From assembly GCF_000204055.1 (NCBI RefSeq), contig NW_006768785.1, positions 655,958-719,957 on the forward strand: 64,000 nt of DNA, written 5' to 3'. This stretch comes from Melampsora larici-populina 98AG31 (Eukaryota; Basidiomycota; Pucciniomycetes; Pucciniales; Melampsoraceae). Under the pieces are notes generated by a model. That model did no database searches, was not told the origin of the DNA, and worked only from the letters and a program-made list of their open reading frames with translations. The translations under genes were made by a program, and so were the position numbers. Numbering within the stretch: the stretch's first letter is position 1; each line of letters starts with the position of its first letter. This document shows, one piece after another, positions 1-11,867 of this stretch.

Positions 1-747
1 TCTTGTTGCTGTCACAATGACCATAAAGGTTGCTATTGCCATCTATACCCCGTGCAAATGTCTCAGGACAATGCTTGCACTCGTATCCACGTAAGACCCC
101 TATTGGCTGTTGTAAAGATATTGGTCAGTGCAGTCCATACTGACTCGTAGATGAAAGTCCAAAAGAAACTCACATCATCCTGGAGTTGGACCGGTTGGGG
201 TTTATAATATGACAAAAGATGGGTAACTCTTTTGCTTTGAACTCGGAATGACTTCGCAGGAGCCGCGGTGGGGCTCACTTGATTGACATCAATATTGTTA
301 GGTACTGTAAAGTCCTGAGATGAAGCCAAGATTTTACATAAACAAATCAACATGAGGTGAGAAAAACATAGAGCTAGTTAGTACACTTACAGTTACTGTT
401 AACCGGTTACCCGCACCTTTTCCTCTAGTAGCAGTCTTTTGAGGCTTTTTAAATTGATGAGGTTGGACTTCGGAGTTGGCGGTGCACTTCTTCGGTTGAG
501 GGGCTGGTGGCCGTGTTGGGTAATGAGGTAAGTCAAGTTCTCCAGCTCCAGACTCAATCACGTCTTCTCCTGGGTCTTCTTCGTTTTCTTCACCTTGATC
601 AGGTGCATATAATGACCTACAAGAGTTGGCCGAAGTAGGAACAAAGCCAGATTCATGACAAGCAGGGCTAACACCAGTAAAGCGGCAAGATTGAGAGGAA
701 GATTGTGTGGGTTGGGAACTCTTAGGAGCGGATAATAAAGAGGACAT
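1..747 (-). CDS. hAT-family transposase, N-terminal part (hAT-1), runs off left edge
   Basis: Three exons can be read on the minus strand: 747-391, 314-174 and 106-1, all joining in phase 0 across introns with GTAAGT/GTGAGT donors and CAG acceptors. Exon 1 encodes a Ser/Gln/Pro-rich, probably disordered N-terminus. Exon 2 is a short basic linker. Exon 3 begins a BED-like zinc finger with the pattern CKHC, then NLYGH about 16 residues on. The same layout (disordered N-terminus, linker, CxxC...NLYGHRDG) occurs in the hAT genes at 40.9-44.2 kb and 50.7-58.9 kb, and exon 2 has the same length (141 nt) as exon 2 of the 40.9-kb gene. From family knowledge this region binds DNA, while the RNase H-like core and dimerisation domain would lie to the left, outside the window. 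The visible part has no stop. Whether the element is active cannot be judged. Confidence 0.7.
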
Positions 748-959
748 GATTCAGCCTCAAACTTCAACTTAAGAATAAAAAGTAAGATGGAGATATATAA
801 AGGATAAAAGGAAGGAATAAAGCACAAAGAAGGAAGAGAAACAATGGGGGAGAAAAATGGGAAGAGGAAAGAAACGGACCCTGGATAATTGATCCCTTGC
901 TTGTATTTGAAATCAATCCCTTCCTTGTTTGAAATGGAAAAATCTCAATTGGTATAAAT

Positions 960-1195
960 GAGCACATAAACGTCTAATGCTCACCATCTTGGGATGACAG
1001 CTTGACGCTGAATAATACCGTAGTGACGTACTGCACTCCGAACTACGGTGTTGATTAGTCATAATACGGAGACAGCGGTACGGCCACACCCCCATATTAT
1101 CTGATGATTATGTGACTACAGTACGGTCTGACCGCAGCCTACGGTGCCCAGACCGTACCGTACCGCACCGCTGGCCGTATTTCACGGCGGTTTGA
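960..1195. repeat. Probable subterminal palindromic end of hAT-1
   Basis: About 230 bases upstream of the hAT-1 start codon are rich in TACGG/CCGTA words (for example ACCGTACCGTACCG near 1155) unlike the AT-rich surroundings. Similar words mark the ends of the hAT elements at 40, 44.5, 50.4 and 59.3 kb. I take this as the 5' subterminal region of the element. No exact TIR or target duplication was identified. Confidence 0.4.
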
Positions 1196-2479
1196 TTTGT
1201 GTGATGTAAGGATACAACAATGGAGCAGATGGGAAGATTTTCATTTGGTGTTCATCATCTAATTGATCACAATTCATCATTAACGCTTTCTACACACAAC
1301 ACAATCCGTTGCATCCAACACACCCAGTACTCATAACCAAAATCACCAATCTTCAATCTCATTTCTATCTTGTTGACATTGATTGCAAGTCTTTCACTGC
1401 GGAGGAGGTAATCCCAGGAGAAGTTAGAGACTGTCAAATTCATCAACAAAATGCTGTAAGTCAACCGTAGCCAAATCTTTATCAGATCTTTGGCCAACAC
1501 TAGTATTTACTCCCTGTTTTCCTCGGTCTAACCCCCAAAAGGTGGAAACCAAACCTGAACAAAGTACTATCAAGTTTAAAATGCAGAGTGCAGCAGTCCA
1601 TTATGTTGGTTAAAATGATCATATGAAAGAGAGTTGATTTCAAATTTTGAAAGCCGCCATATTTTGTGAAGCGAGATTGATTCATTCCTTTCAAGTGAAC
1701 TTTGGTATATCTTCTATCTCTTGTATATCACTTCAGATTTTTTGCTTTTGTTATGTTCCTCTTTTTATTTTTGATATGATTTGCACAATTTGCAATGCAA
1801 TTCAACACCCACAGATATCACTCATATCAAATGCAGTATATGGGCTACTAGAATCAATCAATCCTATGTCAATACCTCCCGTAACACCCAATCAGATGGC
1901 TTCCAGGTTTGATGAGTGTCTTTCTTGCTCACTGTTGAATCTTGATTACACCACACCGATGGATAGCTAGCACATGTATATCTAGGAACCCGCAATCAAA
2001 CACAACTTTGCATTCATAAATCAAATATGCTTTCATTTTCATTTTGCATCACTGAATCTATGAAAACAAAAGTCACGGTGTGTGCATTGAAGTAAAGAAA
2101 CCAGAAATGTCATATCCAGTCACACTAGCTCCATAAAATCAAAACCAGAGCCACCAAATCCATATAGAAGCGAACTGCAGAGATTTTATATTGAGTAAGT
2201 AAATTAATAAGATCATGACCAAGCTGTGAGTGTTAAGCACACATTTCAAAGGCTTGCAAAGTGTATATAAAAAGCTACCAGAGCAATTGTGGGTATATCT
2301 GCAGTTCTACATAGAGGTTAGAATACAACGTTAATGGGTTGAATTTGATCTTGTATTCTTGAACAGACTCTCAACTTACCTACGCACTTTGACATCTGAA
2401 ACAGATTCCCCTATTTCAGATGTAATCATTGCGAGCGAATACTGTTCAGTTTGGTAGAAAGCAATAAGCTTCTCCATCT
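1196..2479. other. No gene recognised
   Basis: AT-rich sequence with only short open frames on both strands (for example 1267-1500 minus and 1647-1970 plus). None shows a known motif, biased composition or splice support. I see nothing assignable here. Confidence 0.5.
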
Positions 2480-2959
2480 GATTGTTCTTACTCTTGGGGT
2501 TCTCTCAGTAGGCAGCGCTGTTGCTCAGAGCGCATATTTGAGATTGTCTCTTTTGAAATTGGAGGATTGGTTGGATCGATAGTTCTAGTAGAGTGTTTAG
2601 AACCAGTGGAACTATTGACTCTATTGTTGAAAAAGTTGTTCATTGAATTCCGATTGTTGACTTGGTTAGACTTGGAGAGCTTGTTGTTAGTATTGGTTTG
2701 GTGAGAGAGATCTGATCACCGAGTTCCTGTGCAATTTGACTCTGTTTGGGTGTGATCCGGTAGGGAAGACTTTCCTGGGTCTGATCGAACAGTGCTGATG
2801 TAGAAAGTTTAAGCATAGAGATCATAAAAAAATTAAATTAGTTAGGATTCATACCGCCTTGTTGGTGTTGTTGTTGTTGATTGTTCAATATCTTCCGTGG
2901 TCTTTCAATCCCTGGTATCAACAAGGAATGTTGTGGTAATGGATTCAAGGCAGGCATCG
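2480..2959 (-). pseudogene. Asn/Gln-rich protein fragment, unknown function
   Basis: An ATG at 2959 opens a frame that begins MPALNPLPQHSLLIPG and runs into a glutamine-rich tract. It is spliced at a GTATGA donor (exon ends 2855) to an exon starting at 2794 with LFDQTQESLPYRITPKQ. Around 2700 the best-looking frame shifts to one rich in Asn and Ser (NNRNSMNNFFNN), which continues to about 2480 with RSEQQRCLLRE. The shift suggests a one-base lesion or an unrecognised splice. The composition resembles disordered fungal regulatory proteins, but I do not recognise a family. It could be the 5' end of a gene whose remainder is lost. Confidence 0.35.
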
Positions 2960-3090
2960 AGGTAAGGTAATTAAATGTCTTGTAAACAACTAACCAGATT
3001 CAAATCAGATCAGGAAGGCTGATCGATCTTAAACTCAAATAAATCAAAGAGAATACAAGAAAGCCCAACTATTTGCAATAATCACAAGAT

Positions 3091-3345
3091 CAAGCTCTGG
3101 CTTTAGGATCCCTACCAATTCCCATAGCCGCAGTTCCAAAGCCAAGCAACCATCCCACCTGTTCCTGTCATCCTATTCATACCCGCTCCAATCGTTGCAG
3201 CAGCCCAAGTATTACCTCCACCATTATTATTTCCATGCGTACCGATTCACAGCATATTTTGAGCTGCAACAGCTGGTAAAGGTGGTGCAATCAAGACTGT
3301 AGGGCCTGCTTGACCTGCTTCTGAAACTATCAAAACCGGTGCATT
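3091..3345 (-). pseudogene. C-terminal relic of an unknown Gly/Ala-rich protein
   Basis: The minus strand reads NAPVLIVSEAGQAGP, then a TGA at 3247-3249, then a frame continuing with GNNNGGGNTWAAATIGAGMN. A one-base shift follows, and the frame closes with TAAMGIGRDPKARA and a natural stop near 3091. The peptide is continuous in style across the TGA and the shift, so this looks like the decayed end of a real coding sequence. The family is not recognised. It lies directly upstream of the Asn/Gln-rich fragment, and the two might once have been neighbours. Confidence 0.35.
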
Positions 3346-4080
3346 TGTTTGATCTATAATATAGCCCAGAGGCTGAGTATGATAGTTTTTAAAAGTTGAA
3401 AGAAATGAAAGAACTTCCTAGTCATAAAGAAAATGTTCAAAAGCGGAAGATAGTGGAAAAATGATGAAAACAAGAAATCAGATTATTATGAATCACAAAA
3501 CCACACTAGGACTTTGAAGCCAAAAAGAAACGAAGGGATTTGCAGTTAAAGGGATGGAGCTGGTTCGTACTCGGGTCTCTGGGCAATTGGGCTGAAAATC
3601 GGTCCTAGATAGACTAAACTCTACTTAGACCTAGGATGTGATGGGAGCCAAAATCGAAATCTGAAGGCCTCCTTCTACTCCAGCTCTGCATTGCAATTGT
3701 ACAATTATTTGATTCAACATTCAAGCTTAGTTACAAAAGGAAATCCACATTGCAACCGGTCCCGATCAATCGCCTCAATAGGCCGGCCCTATACAAAGCT
3801 TCAAGTTGACTCACTGATTGAAATTGGTTTGAATCTCTCTAGACTTCCTATTCCAAACGTTTCCCATCCAGCTCTGCAATTAGCCAAGCAAATCTTCAGG
3901 AGCTGACACATGATATGGATTGATTTTGAATTGTCTATTGGATTCAGATATTATCAGAATTTGCATTGTAACCACTTCCCATAGGTTGCTTTGATCAGTG
4001 AGATAGGAGTTCAGGAAGAAGTCGAAGCCAATTCAACAAATGGTTTCAAATATTTAGAATTCTCCTGGGCTCTCTCAGCA
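3346..4080. other. No gene recognised
   Basis: Non-coding stretch. A short frame at 3691-3906 (+) has no motif. Confidence 0.4.
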
Positions 4081-4081
4081 C

Positions 4082-4271
4082 TGTGCTGATTGACCCTGTT
4101 TGTGGGACTCTGTTCTACAATTCGGGGTCTTACGGTCTGTGTTGGGAGGTCAGGAATTTTTCAAGTCATATTTCCACCAAGCTCCAAGGAATTTGTGCTG
4201 CTAGCTTAGAGTTGTGCTGGATGACCCCGTTTGTGGGACTCCGTTCTACAATTCGGGGTCTTCCGGCCTGC
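4082..4271 (+). repeat. Pair of ~58-bp direct repeats, period 131 bp
   Basis: The segments at about 4082-4140 and 4213-4271 share GTTTGTGGGACTC, then TTCTACAATTCGGGGTCTT, with only a few substitutions. About 70 bases of unrelated sequence lie between them. This looks like a local duplication that has since diverged. There is no associated gene. Confidence 0.7.
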
Positions 4272-4415
4272 TGTACAGCATTCAATTGCAGTCAGTAGGG
4301 ATCAAATTGTGGATTATGCCTGGGTGGCCCAAAATCAACTCTCACTGTAAACATCATTCAACTTCCCCAATTTGGCAGAGGAAAATGATTAATAGTACAG
4401 TTTTTCATAAAAGAA

Positions 4416-4892
4416 TCTAATACTGCACACCTGGGCCATTTCACCCACACTACATATGTGCAGCAAGCTAAGTCAATAGTTGTCTATCATGTACATACAG
4501 GTCTGCTCAGTTTTTTGCCCATCAGAATAAATAAATCACATGTTATACCACATGTAACTTTTTCGACTTTGAAATTTTTTTCCCAAAAATTCACTACATA
4601 TAATTCTGTAGCTGCTCAGGCAATATTGTTGAAGCTATGTCTTAGTAACAGAAAGTGTGTTACATGCAGTTGAGTTGATGAGATCACACCAAAACATTGA
4701 GTCAGTGTATGTAGTCAATCTTTTGGAAGCTTTTTTCAATCTGAAAGAAGTTACAGCATGTATTACATATGAATAACTTGTCCTGATGAGCAGATAACTG
4801 AGCAGAACTGTATGTACATGATAACCACATATTCACTGAGCCTGCTACACATATGTAGTGTGGGTGTTATGGCTCAGGTGTGGAGTGATAGA
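4416..4892. mobile_element. 477-bp non-autonomous TIR element (MITE)
   Basis: The two ends are imperfect inverted repeats of about 90 bp. The left end carries ACACCTGGGCCAT, then ACCCACACTACATATGTG, and the right end carries its reverse complement with few differences. The similarity continues inward over TATCATGTACATACAG and CTGCTCAG. There is no coding capacity. A target duplication is not clear, so the superfamily is open. A truncated relative lies at 11618-11785. Confidence 0.6.
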
Positions 4893-6000
4893 CCATTTTA
4901 TGACAAATCATACTCCCAATCATTTTTCCCTGCCCACTTGGGGAACCCGAATAATGTCTGCAGTGTCTCAAGCACTTCGGGTTGATGTAAATATTATTTG
5001 GTAGAATGAAAGGGGTTGCAGCCTGCAGGAGATCAATCTCCAAGTAGATGTGTTCTTTGTTTATTCATATGCTCAAAATCTAAATCCACTATTTTGTCAC
5101 GGGTATTTGTGATCTGAATATGGTCGAGTTTCCATGCTTTCACATTTTGATTTGTGGACTCAAATGCTAAACTGCTCCAGCTATACTTGAAAAGTGCAGT
5201 TGCAACTTTTCTCTACCAACACTGCATTTGGGCGGAATGGAATTGAAGATATCAAGACCACATGAAGGGTCTGTCAAGATGTAGATGATAGCAAGGACAC
5301 ATTCAAATAATTTTGTTTATAGAAGCGTGAGATAATCAATCAGGGATATTAGAAACTGAGCAAATATTCTACACTGAATTATTCCAATGTTCTACTCTCT
5401 CCGTATCAATAAAGAAATGGAACATATGTAAGCCCAAAACTTGTGCAAGAAATACTATGGATCTCCAGTGTACTCATGCCCCTCCCAAAAAAGTGCTCTT
5501 GGCTAATTTGTGCTAATTGAACACAGTTGCTTGATGCTGTTTTTCATTCTTTGTCTCATGTTAGTTCAAACACCATAAGGAATATGTCCATAAGACTATT
5601 ATACTGTTACAAGCAAGTGAGACAATGTTTAGTGAATGATGTTATTATCTTGAGACACTTGCAACAATAAGTGTGCAGTTACATACAATGCTTTTGCAAA
5701 CAAAAAATATGGCTGGACCACCCTTGGGGTTTTGAGATGAAATAGTATGGCAGTGCTTGATCATAGTCATTCCCACTCCAAAGGTACACACTATAAAGCA
5801 AAATACCACAGTAATTCAAGAGAGCTCGATATCCCCGGACAGAAATATGCAAGAGGCTTTGATACTTATCTCACCAGAAACTCAACAAAACCTTTACGCC
5901 TCCTCTTGCCTGCATGATCATCAATCCATAAAAGTAACTGTGGCCAACTAGGAGACCCATGTCATCCACTTGTAGAGATTGGTGATCAGTACAAAGGAAA
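4893..6000. other. No gene recognised
   Basis: AT-rich non-coding stretch. The only frame of any length (5757-5951, plus) has no recognisable feature. Confidence 0.5.
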
Positions 6001-6001
6001 A

Positions 6002-6480
6002 TCAATTTTGGTCAAGGTATGTCATGCATTGAATGATATGTGAATGATGTAAACCTACCACTCTGCTCAATACATCCAAAGCTTTCTGGAATTTTAGGAT
6101 GTGTGAAAGCTTGTATCTTTGTGGATCAATTGGGACATGTATCCCACCAAGAGGAATTGAAAGACAGTCAATCAGAAGACCTGCCAAGCTGAGATTGTAA
6201 AGGAAAGTATACAACGCTCAGCTCATGAATTGTTGACAGATCCAAACTCTTTAAGTTCATCTTGATATCAAGAAGACCAGGTGGTAGTTTACAATTAAAA
6301 GATTTCAAGATGTCTTTATCATTTGGGACATCAATGGCTGATGATCCTTGACTACCTTTTACCTGGATACAAAAATAAGGATGACAAGCTACATCATGAG
6401 TTGGCAGTAGAGCTTTGTTGGTTGATTGTCTTGGTCTTTCTTCAGTATATGTAAAAGCCTCCACTTTCAACACTGATTTA
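6002..6480 (-). CDS. Uncharacterised gene fragment
   Basis: Two overlapping minus-strand frames (6473-6168 and 6214-6002) read like protein rather than random sequence. They include DKDILKSFNCKLPPGLLDIK and DPQRYKLSHILKFQKALDVL. They can be joined near 6186, where TTGGCAG precedes GGTCTTCTGATTG. A GTAGGT donor follows codon SRV near 6056. No family was recognised. It lies just downstream of the tubulin cofactor D relic on the same strand and may be a separate decayed gene. Given the surroundings I expect it to be a fragment. Confidence 0.35.
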
Positions 6481-6810
6481 TCACCACTATACTTAAGGAA
6501 GAATCAAGGAGAATGAAGAGAAGAAACATCCCATGACCATGAACATCAAAGACTTAACACGGCTAAAAACCCTAACAGCGCGGAATCTCACAACTGCAGG
6601 TGATAGTAGAGGTATGGTATTCCTTAATCTATAAAAATCTTGATCAAGGGCGGGCACCAAGTCCTTGTCCTTAGCGGGAGCCCCGACAGAACGTTAGATA
6701 TATATTTCCTTGCTCTTGATAATCATGTATGTCTCCTGACCTAAGAGAGCGCAAACAAGGAAATAATGTTGTTATCTATACTCCAACTATCGAAATTTGA
6801 AGTTATCAGC
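6481..6810. other. No gene recognised
   Basis: Spacer between the uncharacterised fragment and the end of the cofactor D relic. Nothing assignable is seen. Confidence 0.4.
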
Positions 6811-9290
6811 TCACCAGTCTGTTTCGGTCAAAAGTTCCTCAACCTCGGGCATCTCCTCAGTATGAATTTGCACGTAATTATACATTGTCTCGGCATTCAT
6901 GCTAAGAATCCAACACAAAAACAAACAACAAATCAATAAGTATCTGCAAGCGCGGATCTCATCTTGAAAGTCAATTTTACCTGAGGAATATTTTTGCAGA
7001 TATTGGCCCGCATTAGCCCTTGTGGTTTTGAAGCTGGTAAGTCAAATCACACTGGTACATGCGCGAAGTCAAGCAGTAATCACAAAGATGAGATGAGGGC
7101 TGGGTGAGTCAGATGCATTGTATAACTTGTCCTACATCTTCATACCCACTACTACCCAAGACAAAGGAAAGTTTGGACGTCCCAATCCATGGGTCGCCAT
7201 GGGAAGCATATCTCTGAGGCTTTATTCATCACATTGATTCAGTACCTTGCTACTGGTTGAAGATATCTTGTTTTGTAAGGGGTACTCACAGTTATTGATC
7301 GTATGCTTCACGTTCCAATATACCTAGCGTATCAGGTAGTTCAAGAAGCATCGCAAGGGTTTCAAGCGCACACAGAATGGACTCGGGCTCTTTTACGCGT
7401 GTGTGTGCAATCAAAAGGCATCTTTGTACAATCTCCCCAATGAGTTTGAGATTCTGACTGGAATTCAGATAAGAACATAAGATTTGTGCTGCTTCACACG
7501 CCTATATGATGCTCCAATGTTTCCTTGTAAGCATTGATACAATATTGGCTGGGTCCCAAGCATATTACTCATGTCAAGATTTCCCTGGCCACCAATAAGA
7601 GATGTGATACCTTCGACGACGTTATCAATGTAGTCACGCATATGACCAGTTTCATCATCAGTGCTCAACTTGATTAATTCCAATGTTTGAAGAAACGCTC
7701 AAGATGATTCTCTCCAGTGCTCTGCACTATCTCTGCGCATTGGTGTGTTGAGAGGTATGAATCAGGTTGATTTACATTGCCACAATTGTTTTACATGTGG
7801 ATATGACTCAACCAATTGGATATTTTGGTAAGAGAGTCGAACCCATCAATCTCAGTTGCCGAGGGTTCACACAACAGTCTTGATGTGGTATACCAGGTTT
7901 GTTTGCGTAGACTATCAATAGTTTCAAGTGTCTGCTTCAGGATCCCAACCAGCACCTCTTTGATCAATGTCCTTGTTAAATTTTGGCTTATCCGACTTGG
8001 GACCCTAGTACAGAAGTCTACCAATGTTTCAAGACATTTTATACTTGAAGACTGCACCCAGGATCCCACGTCACCATGTTTCTCAGTGGTATAGTCTTGA
8101 GCTCCACTCAAAAAGGCGCCTATCACGGCTGAAAACTGCTCAGGGGACAAAACTTTAGACATATCTTAGTGATGATAGCTCTCCAAGTATGGTCAAGGCA
8201 TTGAACCATCCTTATTACTCACAATCCTTGAAGGACTCGTCCAAATTAGTCAGCAAGGAAACCAGAGATTCTATTGCGTTTCATCTCATTTTGATTGTAT
8301 TTCCCGTGATTGTTTTCTGGAAAGTGTCAAAAGCCAATCAGCCAATATTGTTGCAGAGGAGTGAAACATTGTCATGCCTCTGTAATGCATCAAAGAACTG
8401 AACAGAAGCTTGGCTAACCTCCCAATCGGCACAATTCAATAACATATCAATGCCCTGGCATGCTCCACCTTGAACACAGAACCACCAAGCAGACAAGCTG
8501 TGGCATGTTTGGACACCGGGCGCCCCTTTTGAAGTGCCGTCAAAAGAAGCCTTAGTTATAATTTATGAAAGGAAACAGGCTATCAACACGGGTCCATCCT
8601 GTACCTGCCATGGCCCGAACAAGCAAAGTATCAGGAAGAAACCATACTGGATGTGACCAAGACCCACTCCAACGCTCAAAAACTTATGCAAAACGCGTTG
8701 AATAGAGATGCAGGATGTTGTCAGGGCGCTTGAGCGCAATAGTTGATACTTTTTTCCAAAATGGGGATGCTGGAAATCCTGCGGCATCCGGCTGATCCAC
8801 TGAGAGACTGGATAAGAGTGCTTCACAGATTCCAATCAGTAGTGGGTTGGAGCTACAAGATTCTAGGTACGCGTGTTGGACACTTGTGATCCTCATGAAG
8901 ATCTGGTCCAATGACAGCTGTTTTGTTAGCCTGAGAGTTCTTTCCATGTCAAGGGTAAATGGATTGTTTGTACCTTGTGCCGAAATTTAGAGGATGAAGG
9001 CTCCTGATGATGCAGTTTGCCAGTTTCAGCCAATGTGAGCAAAGTGCTGTGGATGTTGTTTATGTCCTTAGAATCAAGATCTCCGGCCTACAACAAGAGA
9101 TGTCAGCCACATCACCATAATCTTTTGGTAAACAAGCAACTCTGTGAATAGCACCATTATCTGAAGGATCATTTCAGAAATCTGGTCAATCGAGTAGCCA
9201 GAAATCTTTTCAACTGACTGGGAAGCCAATTCACATATTTCATTATTCCAGTGACAGATACAGACTGTCATGATCGAGTGATTCAATATC
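6811..9290 (-). pseudogene. Tubulin-specific chaperone (cofactor) D relic, C-terminal half
   Basis: Cofactor D is a HEAT-repeat chaperone that takes part in assembly and disassembly of alpha/beta-tubulin heterodimers. Minus-strand pieces follow the family order: HWNNEICELASQSVEK near 9260, DLDSKDINNIHSTLLTLAE near 9080, NAIESLVSLLTNLDESF near 8260, then the hallmark DYTTEKHGDVGSWVQ near 8085. A helical C-terminal part at 7690-7290 (ACEAAQILCSYLN, EPESILCALETLAML) leads to a final exon ending VEELLTETDW with its stop at 6811-6813. The copy is broken. In-frame TGA codons lie at 8338-8340 and 8281-8283, the latter at a position where the family normally has Arg. Nothing resembling the N-terminal half is found upstream before the assembly gap. 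Family assignment is strong and exon borders are approximate. Confidence 0.75.
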
Positions 9291-10231
9291 GACTGTCGAT
9301 TTACTTCATATCTTTGAATAAAAAGATTTTCAAAGGCAAGTTGAAGTTACAGGAATGGGACACCTACCTACTTGGCGACTTCAGGTGCTGCTATCAAAAA
9401 AGCAGATCTACGCAATCCTATGGTCAAAAAGTCTGCAAGTTGAAGAACCTGATCAAAAATCTGCTGTCCATATATAACAAGAAAGATTACCAAAAAGGAC
9501 TAAGAAATTGACAAAGATGATCGAGAGAGACTAACGTTGAAGGTAAAGAAGTAGCATCATAGAGCCTTTTTTGGATGTAATCATTTGAAGGAGAGTTGAA
9601 GTTCAAAGATGAGTGCGATTTGGTGGACTAGAGAAACTATTGATACTTCAGACTACGTGGATTAGGAAGCTGTGTTGGAAGTTGTGGAAGGGTTTGACTC
9701 ATAGCTGGTCTTAATTTGAGTCAAGTAAGATTATGATTAGGAAGTAATTGACGTGGTAAATTGAAAGTTTGCAGAAGGAGACGTAATCAAAGTAGATAAA
9801 AGTTGAGGCATTGTTTGAACTTGTGAATTTGCTCAGTTTGTGATAATAATGAGAAGGGTTGGGTCTGATCAGATCAACAAAAAGTAGAGCAATGTTGGCT
9901 CGGTGAGGTGTACAGTTGGCTTGGTGGAGAGGTAAATTGGGTTGGTGGAGAGATGGATTGGGTCGCATTGGATGTGTAAAATCTCAGTAAAAAGGGGATT
10001 GAGTCGTGTAAAACTATTACTTCCGAGGTAACTGAAGTGGGATTTGATCTAATCTTGAGATTCCTTACCTTGATACCTCGGAAGTCGAAATAGTCGGTTA
10101 CTGGATGTCTTGGTGGTGTTGGTTCGGATGAAGGAATTCCGCCGGTGATTTGGTCAGTGGATGGTCGGATGAATCTAGTCGGATGAGATCTTGGTTTGGG
10201 ATAGAGTTGGTTGAAGATCGGACACCTAACT
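9291..10231. other. Possible further cofactor D debris, otherwise no gene
   Basis: A minus-strand segment near 9450-9370 reads FDQVLQLADFLTIGLRRSAF, which might be degraded helical-repeat sequence. The rest to the assembly gap shows no coding signal. Confidence 0.25.
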
Positions 10232-10428
10232 NNNNNNNNNNNNNNNNNNNNNNNNNNNNNNNNNNNNNNNNNNNNNNNNNNNNNNNNNNNNNNNNNNNNN
10301 NNNNNNNNNNNNNNNNNNNNNNNNNNNNNNNNNNNNNNNNNNNNNNNNNNNNNNNNNNNNNNNNNNNNNNNNNNNNNNNNNNNNNNNNNNNNNNNNNNNN
10401 NNNNNNNNNNNNNNNNNNNNNNNNNNNN
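10232..10428. other. Assembly gap (run of N)
   Basis: 197 consecutive N. Nothing can be said about its content, and any open frame crossing it is meaningless. Confidence 0.99.
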
Positions 10429-11405
10429 CGGTAGCATATCTAATGAATGCTGGCAGTGCACTGACTAAGGTGAATTGAGTCCAAAGCGGTTTTGGATGTT
10501 GACCTAGAACCGGGAAATCCTGGAAAAGGAATAAGAGGAGATTCAAGATTACTGAAAGCCTGTTGAGTCTCACTATGTTAGGTTTCCAAAAAGACATTAG
10601 GTCGGGGCTTCCTCTTCTTTGACTACATAACCCTAAGACCCTAAACTAAGTCCTTCTGAGGAAGGCAGTGTTGTCAGTCAAAGATCTGCAAGTGGCTTTC
10701 TGTACATACATAAAAGCAGGGCTCACACCCTCTGTATTTTTTGGGGCCTAGGGCATGGCTGGGGCCACGGCTTTATATCCGGTGTGCGCTGCCCTGGCAA
10801 AGCTCTGGTGAGCAGGGGCTTGAGCAGGGTCCCCAATACTTGGTGGAGCGGCTGAGCGGCGGTGATCTTCTCCACACACCATCAAGTTACTAACATTGAT
10901 TCAACAATAGAACCATCAAATGGATTGAAGCTGTAAGTGGAAAGTTGTGAAAAAAGATACTTTAAAATTTAATGAAGATGAAGGGAACCAAAAAGTTAGG
11001 AAACATGTGAAATATTCAAGTGGAAATTGTTAGTTGATCAACTTTGTATCAAGTTCTAATTACAAAATATCATCAAGATTGCAAAATTGACTATGTCTTT
11101 GTTTTTCAAGATCTAACAAATGAATAAACAAAATCCATTGCTAAGTAGCTCAGCATTACAGCACTTTGACCTGATAGTACAGAAGTTGCCTTACTAGTTC
11201 TGTCTCTAATACAATTTCATAATTCTCTTTACATTGGCTAATAAACTTCCCATTGGGAATTGAAGGAAATACTCCATCATTTCAAATCTTGTAGCCATTA
11301 ATTGTAAACATTTATGACAAAAGCTTTCAAAACTTTCATGTCTCGTCATCCCTTTCCTTGAGAGAGAGAAAAAGCTGAAGAAGGAGATGACCTTCTCAGC
11401 TTGGA
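10429..11405. other. No gene; contains a GC-rich patch
   Basis: Mostly AT-rich non-coding DNA. About 10720-10870 is distinctly GC-rich and has weak inverted ends (CAGGGCTCACACC near 10718, GGTGTGCGCTGCCCTG near 10780), like a worn hAT-type MITE. No target duplication was found. Confidence 0.35.
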
Positions 11406-11867
11406 ATCGAGAATTGAATACACTAGGTATTGGTGCCGGGTGCAAGACTTGCTCCTGATTGGCAGCAGTAAGGCTTGCCTGGCTATGGGTGTAAGAAACA
11501 CCTAGCACTGCCAGCATTAAAGAGGTTCCCAGATGGGAATATGGGTCCTAGTGATCAGATTCCCATTCTGCTACTGTTACACAGTTCCATGAATATTGCC
11601 TGAGTAGCCATTGTGATATATGTAGTCAATATTTTGAAATGTGTGTCTCAATCTGAACAAAGTTACAGCATGTATTACACATGATTTCCTTATCTAGATG
11701 AGCAGATAACTGAGCGGACCTGTATGTAGCTGATAGCTAAGGATTTACTCAGATGTTTGCACATATGTAGTGTATGCTTTATGGCATCGAGAATTCAATA
11801 CACTAGGTATTGGTGCCGGGTGCAAGACTTGCTCCTGATTGGCAGCAGTAAGGCTTGCCTGGCTATG
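11406..11867 (+). repeat. 82-bp direct repeat, two copies 380 bp apart
   Basis: Segments 11406-11487 and 11786-11867 are identical except for one base (GAATTG versus GAATTC). Just beyond each copy lies CACTGCCAGCATTAAA in one orientation (near 11505) and its reverse complement (near 11870). The second copy begins exactly where the truncated MITE at 11618-11785 stops, so the duplication and the truncation probably arose together. Confidence 0.8.
11618..11785 (+). mobile_element. Truncated relative of the 4.4-kb MITE
   Basis: This matches the right half of the element at 4416-4892 in the same orientation: TATGTAGTCAAT, GTTACAGCATGTATTACA, GATGAGCAGATAACTGAGC and CACATATGTAGTGT. The end corresponding to the outer TIR is missing and is replaced at 11786 by the 82-bp direct repeat. 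Confidence 0.65.

Noticed and set aside
1267..1970. Short frames 1267-1500 (minus) and 1647-1970 (plus)
   Set aside because: No motif, no codon pattern and no neighbouring exons in phase.
10150..10597. Open frames of 94-195 codons on both strands
   Set aside because: They exist only because they cross the run of N.
10718..10800. Possible hAT-type MITE in a GC-rich patch
   Set aside because: The inverted ends match only loosely and the flanking bases do not form a target duplication.
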